DNA from: Taxillus chinensis
Lineage: Eukaryota; Streptophyta; Magnoliopsida; Santalales; Loranthaceae
Direction: 5' to 3'
Length of the DNA: 64,000 nt
NCBI GenBank assembly: GCA_023512835.1
Contig: CM042091.1
Location: 7,859,079-7,923,078, forward strand
Position 1 is the first letter of the stretch. Each line of letters opens with the position of its first letter. This document shows, piece by piece, positions 1 to 13,200 of the stretch. A program made the translations under genes and the position numbers. Below the pieces are notes generated by a model that saw only the letters and a list, made by a program, of their open reading frames with translations, searched no databases and was not told the DNA's origin.

Positions 1-856
1 AGATCCGTCCGCTCGCATTGGCTCTGTCGGGCGTTAAGAAGAAGACGCGAAGGTGTGTATCGACTGGGCTTGACGCTGTGTCGAGTTTTGGGTTTGAAGG
101 TTTTGATTTACTTAAATATAACCTATCCAATTATTCGATATGAATCAAGAGCTGGACATCCTCTCATGGGATTTTTGCTCTCATTCCGATTATTAGAATA
201 AATTTAATATCTCAACACATCATGTTGTAATCATCAAGAACCAAATAATGGAAGCTGTCATATCAAACTGATGATCTTCTTCCAAAACTTTTATGGTCCT
301 CGGGGTGGACAACGCATTTCTATGGTTTAGACAATTAATCGGCCCGAAAGGTTGGGGGAAGGTCCCTAGTTGCCAGAAAAAAAAAAAGGCTTCGGTATAA
401 ATTTATACATTATTGTTAATTGACTTTTTATATTTTGCTTGAGGAGCCGGTGTTTGAATAGTATATTTATAACCATATAGGAAGGCCCTACGGACTACAG
501 TACATGACTCGAAACGGGGTGATTTAATTGGGTTGTGCCATTTGATATTTGGTCCAAGAGCCCACCGTCGGGTCTGCCTTGGCATCGTCAACATACATTG
601 TTCATTTTCAAATTTGCAGTGCAAACAAGCAGAAGAGGCTAGAACTGATCTCAACCGGAAAGGTACACCCAAGTCACGGGTAGAAACTTGGTTTTTGTGT
701 CATTTTGCATACCTAGCTCTTTTTAGTCAAGGTCAAGCTACTCATGAGATTCAAACTTGAAAACTTGCTATCAAGTTACATCCATGGGGGCAAGTCGTAT
801 CCTATTGTTGAACTTTTTAATAATTGCTTCCAAAATTACACCGTATAAACTTTGGG

Positions 857-1020
857 ACATGAGCACAGTGAATATTAACAACATGTTCGCGAACACTAAA
901 AAATAATCATAAATATGATAATTAGGTCTTCATATTCAACTTAGTTTGTTATTAAAAAATAATATCAAGTCAAACTCGAATATCTTACTGTTTGGCTTGG
1001 CTCAATTCATTTACAACCAT
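857..1020 (+). repeat. Dispersed repeat related to 55490-55640
   Basis: This stretch and 55490-55640 share an ordered set of short matches, including gtgaatattaac, then a run about a motif naming tcaagtc/tcgaa, and ending in a ggcttgg...tcatttacaa block. Both are diverged. It looks like an old transposon fragment with a reverse-complement-like gttcgcgaacac core. The family is not identified. Confidence 0.4.
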
Positions 1021-1039
1021 ACTTTGTGATTTTCTTATT

Positions 1040-1500
1040 TTTTAATCATTGGACAAAATTTTAATGTGAGAGCTAAAAACATTAACATTTTTTAAAATAT
1101 CTTGAATTAGTAAACAAAAATAACAATTCATCTTTCAAATTTGACTTACGGGCTTTCCACTACAAGCTACTTGAGAAATACTTGAGAAGGTACTTTTTTT
1201 CTCCAATAATATTGATTGCCTTTTACACTTGCAAGTTGTGGCTACATGTGAACTTACTCAAATTATCTTAGGTTTAAGAAGGTTTGACCTAAAATCCCAA
1301 AGCAAACTAATTCAAAGATCACCGAGCTTATCAAGAAATGTTGACATCAAAATTCAAATGAGGATTTGACAAATGAGGTAATGATGTGGTACTTTATGGT
1401 AAAACTTAAACTTGTAATACTTTATACGAATCTGACATCATGCAATTTGGTAAAACTTATTCCATTCCATAAAAGAGGAGGTGAGTGTGAGGATAAGGCA
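1040..1500 (+). repeat. Diverged copy of AspRS-unit flank sequence
   Basis: Ordered blocks such as taatgtgagagct, aacaattcatctttc, gaaggtttgacct and gttgacatcaaaattca match 26790-27130 in unit B in the same orientation, and the reverse complement of about 5765-6090 in unit A. Identity is clearly lower than between A, B and C. It is therefore either an older duplication or an independent copy of a mobile repeat that also lies inside the units. Confidence 0.55.
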
Positions 1501-1690
1501 TAGCCATATTAGAGCATTCACACCAGATTTTTATATGCGCATTTTCTTATAATTTGTGGAAAAAATTAAGGTTTTGATAAAAATAATCTTTCATCCTTCC
1601 ATCAGCTTTCCTAAAATAAAATTTGAAAATAAAAAATGCATAGTACTTCTTTATATTTAGGAATTTGCACTTCATTCACTAAAAAAAATC
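1473..1690 (+). repeat. Direct repeat, copy 1 (about 215 bp)
   Basis: Starts aagaggaggtgagtgtgag and passes through ggataaggca, gagcattcaca and catccttccat. The same order recurs at 2998-3215. The phrase gagcattcaca is shared by many AT-rich MITE-like repeats in plants (general recollection, not checked). A weaker relative is at about 34566-34700. Confidence 0.7.
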
Positions 1691-2360
1691 TTATAATTTT
1701 TTACAAATGTGAATTTTTGTATAACAAGTAAAAGATTAAAAAATAAAGAAAAAATATAAGAATATTATTTTAATATAATAAAAAATTATAGGTGATGATA
1801 TGTGAAAGATCTTTAAAAAATTAGTAAAAATTAAGACAAAAATTTAGAAAAAATCATTTTTAGTTGAAATTTAGAAAAAAAAATATATAGAAAAACCAAT
1901 ATGCATGTTCTTAAACAATATCACTGTGTGGAAGAGAAGCTAGGAATTAGTTATTGCAAATCTCACACAATCCCCAAGCTGGCAAATAAAAGTTATCTTT
2001 AGATATTAAATAAATTATATGGTGCATGGTGACTTGATAATTTGTTTTAAAGGAACCTGGGGCTCATCTCTCTCTAAATATTCTAAATAATAAAAATAAA
2101 TTAAAAGTGTATAAACATAACTTAGCCTTTTTAGTTAATTCCAAAAATCTCATATGCACTATTCAAATTTGGCATGATTGGAAGTATATAGGGTTTTAGA
2201 GAATCAGCAGCAGATTCCCTGTAGATGCCTGTTTTCTTTTATTTAGGGGAAAAAGTTTAAATGTTATAAAATCATTCAACAGAAGAAGCTCTATATTTAA
2301 CTTTTTCTATAGTGTCTGTATAGTGTTTCCCAATATATTGGAAAGTACTGTTCACTCTCT

Positions 2361-2995
2361 ATAATTATTAAATTATATAAAAAAATTCTCACATCTCTCT
2401 TTCACGTTTTCATAACTGTTACTTTTATTTCATATTAAATTATAAAAATAATATTATTACATAAAAATAATATAAATATATTATTTTATTTTTTTGAAAG
2501 TGATTAAGGGAATTTATTGTAATGTATATTTATATAGGAAAGCAAAAAATAATTTAAATATGTAAAATTAGGAAAAATAGTTGGATGCCTGTTGTGTCTG
2601 CCCTTACACTGTAAAACAATAAAAAGTAAATAAAAAAAATTGGGCAACATTAGATTTCTTTACTAAAATCCTTATCTTGATACAGATAGGATTTTAGACC
2701 TTCACGTTATTTTCTCATAACTATACATATTCCATAAACATACACACATACATACATACATATATATACAATTGGTAAGAACACTCACGTTATTAAACAT
2801 TTTTCTTAAATTTATAAATTTAAATATACTTTTTATTTCACTTAAATTGTTTTTGATTCTTTATATTATTAAAATAATAGCTTATATTATTTTTTATTTA
2901 ATAATTTTAAAAAATTTAATATGAAATAAAAGAAAAAATATGAAAAACATGAAAGTGAGAGGTGTGAATTTTTTTATATAATTTAACAATTATAA
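2361..2995. repeat. Inverted-repeat element with about 90-bp arms
   Basis: The arm at 2361-2450 (ataattattaaattatata, then ctctctttcacgtttt and atttcatattaaat) is the near reverse complement of 2905-2995. The arms enclose about 450 bp of non-coding AT-rich DNA. The shape fits a MITE or a foldback element. No target-site duplication was identified. Confidence 0.5.
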
Positions 2996-2997
2996 TA

Positions 2998-3215
2998 AGA
3001 GGAGGTGAGGGTGAGGATAAGGCACGGCCAGATTAGAGCATTCACAACAGTTTTTTATATACGTGCTTTTTTATAATTTGTGAAAACAAAATTAAGGTTT
3101 TAATAAAAATGATTTTTCATCCTTCCATTGGCTTTCCTAAAATTAAATTTAAAGATATAAAATGGATATTACTTCTTTATATTTGGGAATCTGCTATTCA
3201 TTCACTAACAAAATT
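2998..3215 (+). repeat. Direct repeat, copy 2
   Basis: Partner of 1473-1690. It starts aagaggaggtgagggtgagg and ends at ttcactaacaaaattta, directly before the left edge of AspRS unit A at 3219, which itself begins with another aagaggaggtg. The same word thus occurs three times and may have served as homology for the unit's insertion or rearrangement (inference). Confidence 0.7.
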
Positions 3216-3395
3216 TATTAAGAGGAGGTGTTTAGTAAGTGCTCGAAACAATTTATCTCAAGGCTGAATTGAACATGTTAGGGTACTATTTATTCAATTA
3301 TTCCGGTAGGGAACCAACGCAGAGCACCGTGAGACCTAGAAAAGGATCAAGGGTTACTTTTTCACGTTTGCTGCAGTTCATTGACCGGCTCGCCC

Positions 3396-4800
3396 GTTAA
3401 TTTATTTTTAGTTTAATAATAACTTTACTCATTCCCTTAGGTTTATATATAAAAATGTTTATGAAGCAAATAAGATATTTTAATACTACCCCTCAAATTT
3501 TATCTATTGAAATTATTTTATAGTATACTTTATTACTCAATTTATATTATGATATGATAAGAATAATTACAGTAAAATAATTAAATATTCTAATAAATTT
3601 ATCTACATAAAATAAAATTAGCTATAAATTAGACTTTATTAAATATCAAATTTCAAGACACTACCTAGCCAAATTTAGCTAGTTGGTGTCCCCAAGTTTA
3701 AAATTTTAACAAAATTTATAGTTAATACAGATTTTAAATCAAGTTTGAGGTCAATATTATTTCATGTAGATAAAATTGTTAAAATTTTTCTTTATTCCAC
3801 TGTGAATGCACTAAAGGGGATATATTTAGTTTTTAGTTTAAAATATTCATGTAGAAATATTTATCTATTCTGTTAATTTATTTTTAGTTTAATAATAACT
3901 TTACTCATTCCCTTGGATTTATATATAAAAATGTATATGAAGCAAATAAAAATATTTTCATACTACCCCTCAAATTTTATCTATTGAAATTATTTTATAG
4001 TATACTTTATTACTCAATTTATATTATGATATGATAAGAATACTCACAGTAAAATAGTTAAATATTCTAATAAATTTATCTGCATAAAATAAAATTAGCT
4101 AAAATTAGACTTTATTAAATATCAAATTTCAAGACACCACCTAGCCAAATTTAGCTAGTTGGTGTCTCCAAGTTTAAAATTTTAACAAAATTTATAGTTA
4201 AGACAGATTTTAAATCAAGTTTGAGGTCAATATTATTTCATGTAGATAAAAGTGTTGAAATTTTTATCTATTCCATTGTGAATGCACTAAAGGAGATATA
4301 TTTAGTTTTTAGTTTAAAATATTCATGTAGAAATATTTATCTATTCTGTTAATTTATTTTTAGTTTAATAATAACTTTACTCATTCCCTTGGATTTATAT
4401 ATAAAAATGTATATGAAGCAAATAAAAATATTCTCATACTGCCCCTCAAATTTTATCTATTGAAATTATTTTATAGTATACTTCATTACTCGATTTATAT
4501 GATGATATGTTAAGAGTGCTTGCAGTAAAATAGTTAAATATTTTAATAAATTTATTTGCATAAAACAAAATTAGCTATAAATTCGATTCAAAATCTATGT
4601 ATTCGTTAAAAACTTTATTAAATATCAAATTTCGAAATACCTCCTAGCCAAATTTAGTTAGTTGGTGTCTCCAAGTTTAAAATTTTATAGTTAAGACAGA
4701 TTTTAAATCAAGCTTGAGGTCAATATTATTTCATGTAAATAAAATTATTGAAATATTTATCTATTCTATTGTGAATGCACTGAAGGAGATATATTTAACT
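3396..4800. repeat. 476-bp tandem repeat, three copies (unit A)
   Basis: The unit starts gttaatttatttttagttta at 3396, 3872 and 4348, giving an exact 476-bp period twice. Each unit ends in a block with gaatgcactaaaggagatat. The third copy is more diverged and ends near 4800. The sequence is non-coding and very AT-rich. Units B and C carry only two copies each, so the array changed in number after duplication. Confidence 0.9.
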
Positions 4801-4929
4801 TTTTTATAACGAATAAAAGTAACTTTATTTTTATACACTTAGATTTCTGTTTATGTTTTTTTTTTCCAATGTTTTTGGCTATTAAAAACAGGAGGGTTGA
4901 GATAGAGGAAGAATTTTATTTGTTTTTGT

Positions 4930-5230
4930 CACAAATTGACTAAAATCTTAGCATGGCGTCGTTTCCTCTATCTCCTACGCATTATTATTATAAGAGACGA
5001 CCCATTTTCGGAACCCACTGAGTCACTGACAGGTAGGGCCGGCCCAAGAGGGAGGCTCAATAGGCGGACATCCGGCCCAGTGATAGTTAGGGGCTATTTA
5101 TTTTTTCTGGATCCAGCGCACCCGTAGCCTCCACAGTCTACGCTCCCGCTCCCCCACACACACTCCCGTCCCGCCGCAAGCCTGCACAGCGCACGCAGTG
5201 ACGCAGACCACGCGTCGACGAGGGACAAGT
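4930..5230. other. GC-rich island inside the unit
   Basis: A GC- and CpG-rich stretch in otherwise AT-rich DNA, also present in unit B (about 27660-27990, inverted) and unit C (about 40700-41010). It contains the palindrome gggccggccc at 5036-5045, reminiscent of hAT-type terminal repeats (recollection only). A short frame from the ATG at 4953 stops after 22 codons and is not convincing. It may be an old promoter or an old DNA-transposon end. No gene is called. Confidence 0.4.
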
Positions 5231-6438
5231 TATGGCCGTATCTTCATGAATCTTATAGTTGGGATTAATTTAGTTTTAATGGCAGAAAGGTGGAAGAGAG
5301 AAGGAAGAATTGACTTTAAAAAAGGAAAGTTTGTCCTCCACGAGGGACATCTTTCTTCCACTGGTTTTGGAGAACATCTTTTCTCCATCACTTGGGGGAT
5401 TAATCAGGAGAGATTAAAGTGAAGATTTAGAGAAAGAGGACCGTGATTCAAGGTGTGATAGTGAAGACACCTGGTATGAATATTTGCATTCTGTTGGTTT
5501 TAACTCAAGAATAGGATGATATGATTTCAGTGAACTAGAAATTTTCACTCTTATTATACCTGTGAATAAATGGATATAAGCTACTAGATTAGCAATGTTC
5601 AATTCATCCATAACTAGCATCACATAAAACACAATCCCAAAAAGAAACTACAAATCTATATAATCTTAAACAAATTAAATACAGAAACTGTACTTACTAC
5701 TTAGATGATTTTTTTTTATATTAAAATTTTAATTTTTTCATAAATTATATAAGAAAAATACACATAACATTATCCTCACCCTCACATGCAAAGGAATAAG
5801 TTCTGCCAAATAGCATGATGTCAGTTTCATAGAAGCGTTACAAGTTTAATTTTTATCATAAAGTATCAAATCATTACCCTGTCAACTCTTCCACCGCAGC
5901 AACAGTTTCGAAAAAGCTAGGGCCAATGATGAATTTTGATGTCAACATGTCTCCACGGTGATCTTTGAATTAGTTTGCTTGAGATTTTAGGTCAAACCTT
6001 CTTGAAAGATGAATTGTTATTTTTGTTTACTGATTGAAGATATTTTTAAAAATATAAATGCTATTAGCTCTCACATTAAAAAATTAAAGCTAAATGCTTT
6101 GAAGTAATGCAAGTTGTGCCTAATCATTTACAAAATAAGAGAACGAAAAAGTATAGCAGTAACCCTTTAAACTAATTTTTAAAAAGTTGGATACGAGACA
6201 TTTCGAAATTATATGCCCATTAAACTAACCAAATAAAAATAGGAAGCAAAATAATAGAAAGGTCAATAGCAAGCAACAACATCAACATAATTTTTACCAT
6301 TTTTTAAAGCAAAAGCAAAAGCAAACAAACTGCAAGAAGCCCAGAACCACAATATAAATTGAACTCCAATGCTTTTCAAAAAGATGAAACATTAGGATTG
6401 AGAACGACACAAACAAAATCTAACCTCTCTAATGCTAT

Positions 6439-6792
6439 TGTTAGAGTCCCACTTTAGAAAAGTAAACAACAATAATATTGCTTGATATAGATTCAAGGGT
6501 AGCCTCTCCTACAGCCAATTAGTTTTAGGATGTTGGTCATTGGATTCAAATAAGGTATGAGAGCAGGTTGTGTTTTCACTTTTCACTCACGATATTCATT
6601 CCGTGAGAAGTTTGTTTTCAATGTTCCACCTTACCCATGATTTCTGGCCATGTGTATCATTCACGTTGCCACGAAAGTGTATTAGAGTCCCACATTGAAA
6701 AAGTAACCAATCATAATATTGCTTGATATAGATTCAAGGTAACCTCTCCTATAGCCAATTAATTTTAGGATGTTGATCATTGGATTCTAATA
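6439..6792 (+). mobile_element. TRIM-like miniature LTR retrotransposon (unit A)
   Basis: Two direct repeats of about 113 bp at 6439-6551 and 6680-6792 both carry ttagagtcccac, ttgcttgatatagattcaag and ctcctatagccaatta-like blocks. They flank about 128 bp of non-coding DNA. Directly after the first repeat, aggtatgagagc (6553-6564) matches the plant initiator-Met primer-binding site TGGTATCAGAGC at 10 of 12 positions. LTR-like ends, a primer site and no coding capacity are the TRIM signature. The orthologous insertion is in unit C (42162-42520) but not in unit B. Confidence 0.75.
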
Positions 6793-7214
6793 GCTATCTA
6801 AGATATCCCAAGTTTTATTATTCAACGCCCTTTCTTCTTCTTGATCTGGTTTTTTATTTCCGTTTCCTTTGTAAGCCACTTTTTATGAGATTAATTATTC
6901 TCACTTTCAAGTTGCTCAGAAGAGGGGAAAAAAAAAGACAACTAACAGTCACAACTCACAAGTAAATTAATTTGATCTCCCCTCTCACCTCGGAATCATT
7001 TTCATTATCATATTATGACAGCTAACAGTCACAACTCACAAGTAGTAAATTAGTTAGCCTAGCTGAAACCATCACGAAACATTCTACAAAAAAGCTCATC
7101 CGCAATGTGTTTCTTGATAGCCTTCTTCTCATTTTACAAACAAAACCCTAATGTTAATTGTCACCCTTAAGACGAAACTGCAGCAACACATGAAACCACA
7201 CTGACTATAGATTA

Positions 7215-10200
7215 TCACGGAGCAATCCTTTGAGGGTCACGGGGAAAAAGTGATGTCTTGCGAATGTTGTTAAGGTCAAGGAACAGCATAACCACACGCT
7301 CTAAACCAACTCCAATTCCCCCGTGTGGCGGTGCTCCATATCTGCGGGAGTTAACAGCAATGTGACCATTAACAGAAATAAATAATTTCACAACTAGCAA
7401 GTCTGAATAGTTTCATATAATAGACATTTCGCCATGAAGGAAATCACCATAATTTTGCAAATTATACAACGGAGTAAGAAGGTATTGGTACAAATCTAGA
7501 TAAAGCTACTACAAGGTTTTGAACTCTAAACCTTCTTGTTACCCACTAGGACTAGCTGAATATTGGCGGTCAGTCAAAAGGCCAATAACTAGGTTATATA
7601 GAAGAGTAGGCAATGTGACTAATTTTCGTCAACAATAGAAAGCAACTACAGAAGAAAAAAAAAGAATTAAGAGCATTAAACTAATGCATGCGAGAGACAG
7701 CATACCTAAACGAATCAATGTAGGTAGATATAGTCTTAACATCAATTCCACATGATTTTGCACGTGCTTCCAATAATTCTGGACTGTGAATACGCTGAGC
7801 TCCTGAAATTATCTCCTCACCTAATCAGCAAAATAAAATATAAAAATATAAAAAAAATTAGAACAGCACATCTATCCATTCCCAATATTAACCTAAAAAT
7901 ATATCAAGCTGATGAACAAATGCAGATTTTCAAGTCACAGCTCGACCGGTTGCATTAACTCAAAACACAACCATAATTTTATAATGTTGAACACCATATC
8001 ATAGTCACCCTAACAAATACTGCAATTTAACCATAACAATGCAATCTTTAGGTTTGTACATCTTCGATATTTATTCACAAATTTTGATTTTTTATACTTT
8101 TTATAGATTTCCACTAATCTCTAACTCTTTTTCTGATAAAAACTTCTAGAATTGAAATCTTTTGACCAGTATAAAATGGACAACATTTTCAGATCCCAAC
8201 TATCAGCATGAAATCAAAGCATGTAAACCATGGCAATAAATTTAAACTCCTCTCAATAGTTGACCCAATTAAAGATCCATGCAATTTTTATCCTAATTTT
8301 AAAAAACGAAATTTTTTGAACTGGAAAACAAGTGTAATGAAATTTATAATGGGATATACATTCAAGCATTCCTTTAAAGATATAAATGAAAGCAAAAATA
8401 ACAAGCAACATGGATTTCTGATCTTCCATGCACGAATAATACTTTTGTTGAAAATTATAACCTTACCACGTATGAAGACATCAAAAGAATTACTGTAAGT
8501 CGGATCATCCCAGCAAGGCATGGTATAGAATGGCCTCACAGCCAAAGGATAGCGGTAAAGGATATAAAACTCAGTGCCATACCTAGATACACAAGAAAGA
8601 GTGGGTCAGTTATCCCAGAAAAATAATTACCATCTTAAACAGGAATTCTTAATAAGAAATTGGGGAAACAAACGCAAAATGAAACACATAAAATAGAAGG
8701 TTTGAAGCAATTAAATAAACTAATTACTCTTCTAGCACTAGCTGGCCCAATTTCCTTTCTGCTTCTGTATTGAGGTCTCCAAGAGGATCAATGACTACTC
8801 CAGCTTTCTGCAAATACAAGCAAAATATTTCATTAAACAAATATTCCAGATACGAAACATGTATTTATTATCTCTGATGTATTAGAAAGTGAAACAAACA
8901 AAGGTAAAACCCAAAAGATGGCCAAATTTCAAATATCATTGTGTAGATATTCTATTATAATGGTTTGATAAGGACTACTCAATACCAAAATCTAACAAGA
9001 AGAAGATTTGTAGGAAACTGTCCCACGGACTCTTTTTTTAATTAATTCAAGACATGCTTTACAATGGAAGAAATATGGCTATATATAGCCTTTCTAATAC
9101 ACAACCCACTAACCCATGACTCTCATAAACTACCCATAACCCCATTACATGAAATAACTACCCATTATTCCCCACTACATGAAATAACTACCCTTTAATT
9201 ACCTACTTTTCCACTAAAAGAAATAACTACCCATTACATAAATTAATTAACCAATAACTATCCATTAAATCATGAAAATTAAATTAAATCTCTAAAACCA
9301 ACTTGAAAATCATATCAGTGCACCCTCCTTGAAAACCGACTTGTCCTCAAGGCAGAAAGAAGGAAGTTTCCATCTTTTCTTCGTTCTTATAAACCGTTCC
9401 ACTGTCGTTAAGGTTGGATGATGGGATAAGCAGTGGGCGTAAGGGTGTCATAGTAGATAGACATGGAGTTATATTTGAGATGTCATTGAGCTATGAAAAT
9501 ATGTTGGGCTTTTGGCTTTTGTGTACTATCGCCTTTACTTCAAACTCCAGGGCTAAAGACACAGCCTTGTAGATGAAACGCGGTTTATGAATACGCATCT
9601 CCGCTTTTAATTCGTCCTTTAAACCAGCCATAAATACTCCCAAAAGAGCATTTTCTGACCAATCAGCAACCCTAGCCACCCTCCTTGCAAACTCCAACCG
9701 GTACTTAGCCACCGTACCAGATTATTTGATGGAACACAAGGCTTCATCGGGATTTTGAAACTCAGGGGGACCGTAGCTCTCATGAAATAATCGCTCCAAG
9801 TTCTCCCAATGCACCAATTCTTGCTCTCCCAAGGCCTGCATAAAGATCCAAGGTGTCTCCCTCCAAGTGCATCGCTGCGACTTCAACCTTCGAATTGACG
9901 GCAATTTCAAAGTAATGGAAATATTTTTCCGCCTTGAGAGCCCAACCACATGGATCCCCACCCTTGAACTAGGGAAAATCATGTTTTGCACGAGCTTTTC
10001 AAAACAATGGCAAAGGTGTGTTATCGTCGGCTTCCAAATCATCCCACCATGGAGGTCGTGGATGATCGTAGGGGTACGGCATCGATTCCTAGTCTCACCT
10101 CTCCATGACGCTTCAAGCACGACATCAAGGGATGGTTGCTGCGAGGTGGCTCGGAACTGTGTTTCCAAGGATGCAACCTTGACTGCCAGGCCATCAAGTA

Positions 10201-13200
10201 GTTCAAGACGTGTCACAATGGTTGACAATTGTTTATGTATGTCTGGAACATCAAGAGGAATGGGATCTAATGGATTAAGGATGGATACGTCGGTGGAGGA
10301 TTGTGAGGATTGTAAAAACCTAAATTTTTAATTTTTTCATATAATAAACAATTTTAAATAATATAAAATTTAACAAGGCTTATTTTATGTAGTTATACAA
10401 AAGTCATTAATTAATGAGTTATATGTTCTAAAAGTTTATTCCAGGTCTTTCATATAACAAAGTAACAAGGTTGAACACTATGGAGTTAGTTTGGCTAGTT
10501 TTCAGTCAATTTGACCAATTTTTAAATGAAAACCAAAACTATTTTTTTATAAGTAAAAATAAAATAAAATTGGTTTTCATTTAAAAACTGGTCAAATTGA
10601 TTGAAAACCAAAACTAAAATCAATTTAACAAGTTTGACTGGTTTTTAAAGCAGTTTAAATTATTTAAACACATTTACCTTTTAAAAACAACCAATTTGGA
10701 TTATCTACAACCAGCTTAACCAATTTTCAATTTATTATTACACCCATAAATCCAAGAGATTTTAAAGATTCTAGGAAGAAATGAATACGGAACGTTCAAG
10801 AATTGTCATAGAAATCAAAAGTTCCCCAATAATTGTCAAACATATACTAAAAAAAATTCAATAATGTTGATAAGGAAAAATGCAATGTGTGAATCAATCT
10901 TATGAGTTGAGATTCAGCACAGTATACATTAAAACCTAAATAGAATTTGACATTTAGTACCTAAACTTCTAATCAATTTTATGTAAAACGTTCACTATCT
11001 CCCATGACAAGTCATATACACTTACTGATGACATTATTACAGCCACTGAGTTGCAACTAAAAAGCAAAACCAAAAAAATTACGTGTAACTTACCTCAAGC
11101 ATCTTGACTCCATCTTCAAATTTCAACCGTAAAGTTTTTGGCAGGTACTATTTGTACAAATAAAATGTCAATACTTTGACGCAAAAGAAGAAATTGCATA
11201 GCAATATAGGTATTTATGCATTGCATACCTTCAATGGTTCAAATGGGTACTGCCTACCAACAACCTCAAATTCCTTCTGGCACCTCTCATTCAACCTATT
11301 GAACAATGTGACAAATAATCGATCCACAATATCCATAACCTGCACAAAAAGGTAAAACCATATAACGCCGCTGATAAAGATGCTCAATGTGACTAATATT
11401 AAAAGTTAACTCTACCTCAAAATAGTGTTCTTTAATCTCCATTTCAAAATCAAGTCCTATAAACTCACAGAGATGTCTATGAGTGAATGAGTCCTCCGCC
11501 CTAAAAACAGAACCAACCTCAAACACACGTCCAAATCCAGCACAAATAGCCATTTGCTTGTGAAGCTGAGGTGATTGTGCCAAGCATGCAGGTTTTCCTT
11601 TGTAGTCCAGCCTAAATACAGATGCACCACCCTCACTTGAGCCTGCAATTAGCTTTGGGGTGTGAATGCCAAGAAAGCCTTCTTTCAGCAAGAATTTCGT
11701 GAATATCTGCACATTAATGAAAACGATTTGAGGATCAGGATTCAGGATAATCCAAGTTAACTATGTAATAAAGCTTGATAAAATAAGAGATGGCAAAGAG
11801 AAATAAAAAAATGTAACACAATGGGAAATCGCATGGAAAAGTAATTACGACGGTTCAAGTTGGAAACAGGTAGAAAGCTACCTTCTAAGTGTTTTCATAA
11901 GGCGTGTCACAACTAGGAGCCAATATGCCCAATATTTAGTGGTGCTCAAATATATAAATTTTCCAAAATAAACATGGATGAGAACTTTAATCTATTTCAT
12001 CAAAAGAGTGGCATTCAATAAACATGGATGTAAATTCAGGCTTTCACAATCAAGGGGTTAGTAGACTGATTAAGTGTTGGGCTCGGAAAAAGATGAATGA
12101 AGTTTGAATCCCATTGCCAGTTGTTTCATAATATCCAGCAGTTTTTCAGGAGGCTACAAGAAGAAGGATGCAATAAAAAGTTTAAGGGGGCCAGGCTACA
12201 TCCCTACAATTCCAAATTAAAAAATAAACAAATCTTCTCTTGTTGATGTTAGTTATAAAAGCCCCCAAAACAGAAAGACCAATAGTTATGAAGCAACTCT
12301 TCCAAGATGTTCCATGATCAATAGACTCCCAGGACCAGGAAATAGGAATTTCAATGATACAGTTTTAAAGCAATTCTCCAATACCCTTTTTACAAATCAT
12401 TTGACATAAATCAAGGTTTAAAAATATGAAACACGATACAATACGAATCCCATACTGTATGCCGTAGCAAGCTCCTCAATACAATTAAGGCAGGCGCCTC
12501 ACCATCATAGATGAATAAATCACTAACAAAACTTCAATAAATTAATACTAAAAGAAACATTTTAAATTAATCACTACCACTACAAATTAATCACAGAATT
12601 TAAATTAATCAAATGATAAATACCATAAATTTAAATCAATGACATCAAAAAACGATAGATGATGCCATTAATGAGAGATGGCAAACGAGAAAGAGACAAT
12701 AGATGACCACAACAAAGACGCAAGAGCAGACAAGAGAGAGACGACAATTGACAACAAAACAAAGGATCAACAATCGAGCAAATGAAGTGGCGAGAGAGGC
12801 TTCAACAACTGCAGAAAGGAGGAAAATCAACGATCGACAACGACTTTGACCACGGAGAGAGGAGAAAGATCAACAATCTACATCGCTACTACTTCAACTT
12901 CAACAATCAATGTTGTTGTTGCTTCTTTTTCGATGACCAATGACTATCAATGATCAAGGTGTCAACGAAGGAGGAGGTGGCAACTTCGACATTGGGAGAG
13001 GAGGCAGATCAACATTGAGAGAGGAAGTTTTGGGACAGGGTAGCCCTATTTTTTAAAACCTGTTTAAAAAGGTTTGTGTTAATGTTGACACATCATCCAA
13101 TAAGACAGCAGAACGGGCTGCCTCGAAGGCTATGAGACGCCCATTCTGGTGCAAGTTACCTCCGAGGCCCATATTTTCAAACCATGACATAAACATCATG

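Larger units (their letters stand above)
1..3218. other. AT-rich intergenic region with diverged repeats
   Basis: No coding exon is supported here. All open frames are short, lack splice context and resemble no family I know. The stretch holds diverged repeats listed separately: a copy of part of the AspRS-unit flank (about 1040-1500), a direct repeat (1473 and 2998), a pair of inverted arms (2361-2995), and a short CATA/TATA microsatellite near 2740-2772. I see nothing I can name in 1-850. Confidence 0.6.
8966..10328 (-). mobile_element. Ty3-type LTR retrotransposon remnant in AspRS intron 6
   Basis: Read on the minus strand this is part of gag followed directly by the 3' end and one LTR (9317 to 8966). 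The primer site, the 5' LTR, the gag start and all of pol are missing. Just before the LTR lies a purine run (aaggagggtgcac) that fits a polypurine tract, and 30 bases earlier a ccttgaggacaag word common near the 3' ends of Ty3-type elements. The bases after the LTR read aacca. The 5' LTR in unit B is preceded by aacaa, so the two look like the two ends of one ancestral insertion. Confidence 0.8.

Noticed and set aside
8208..8498. Frames of 85-96 codons overlapping AspRS exon 8 (also 43909-44246)
   Set aside because: The minus frame is exon 8 plus intron read-through and the plus frame is its shadow. No independent gene.
9867..10331. 154-codon plus frame
   Set aside because: Antisense of the retrotransposon gag fragment, and no recognisable domain.
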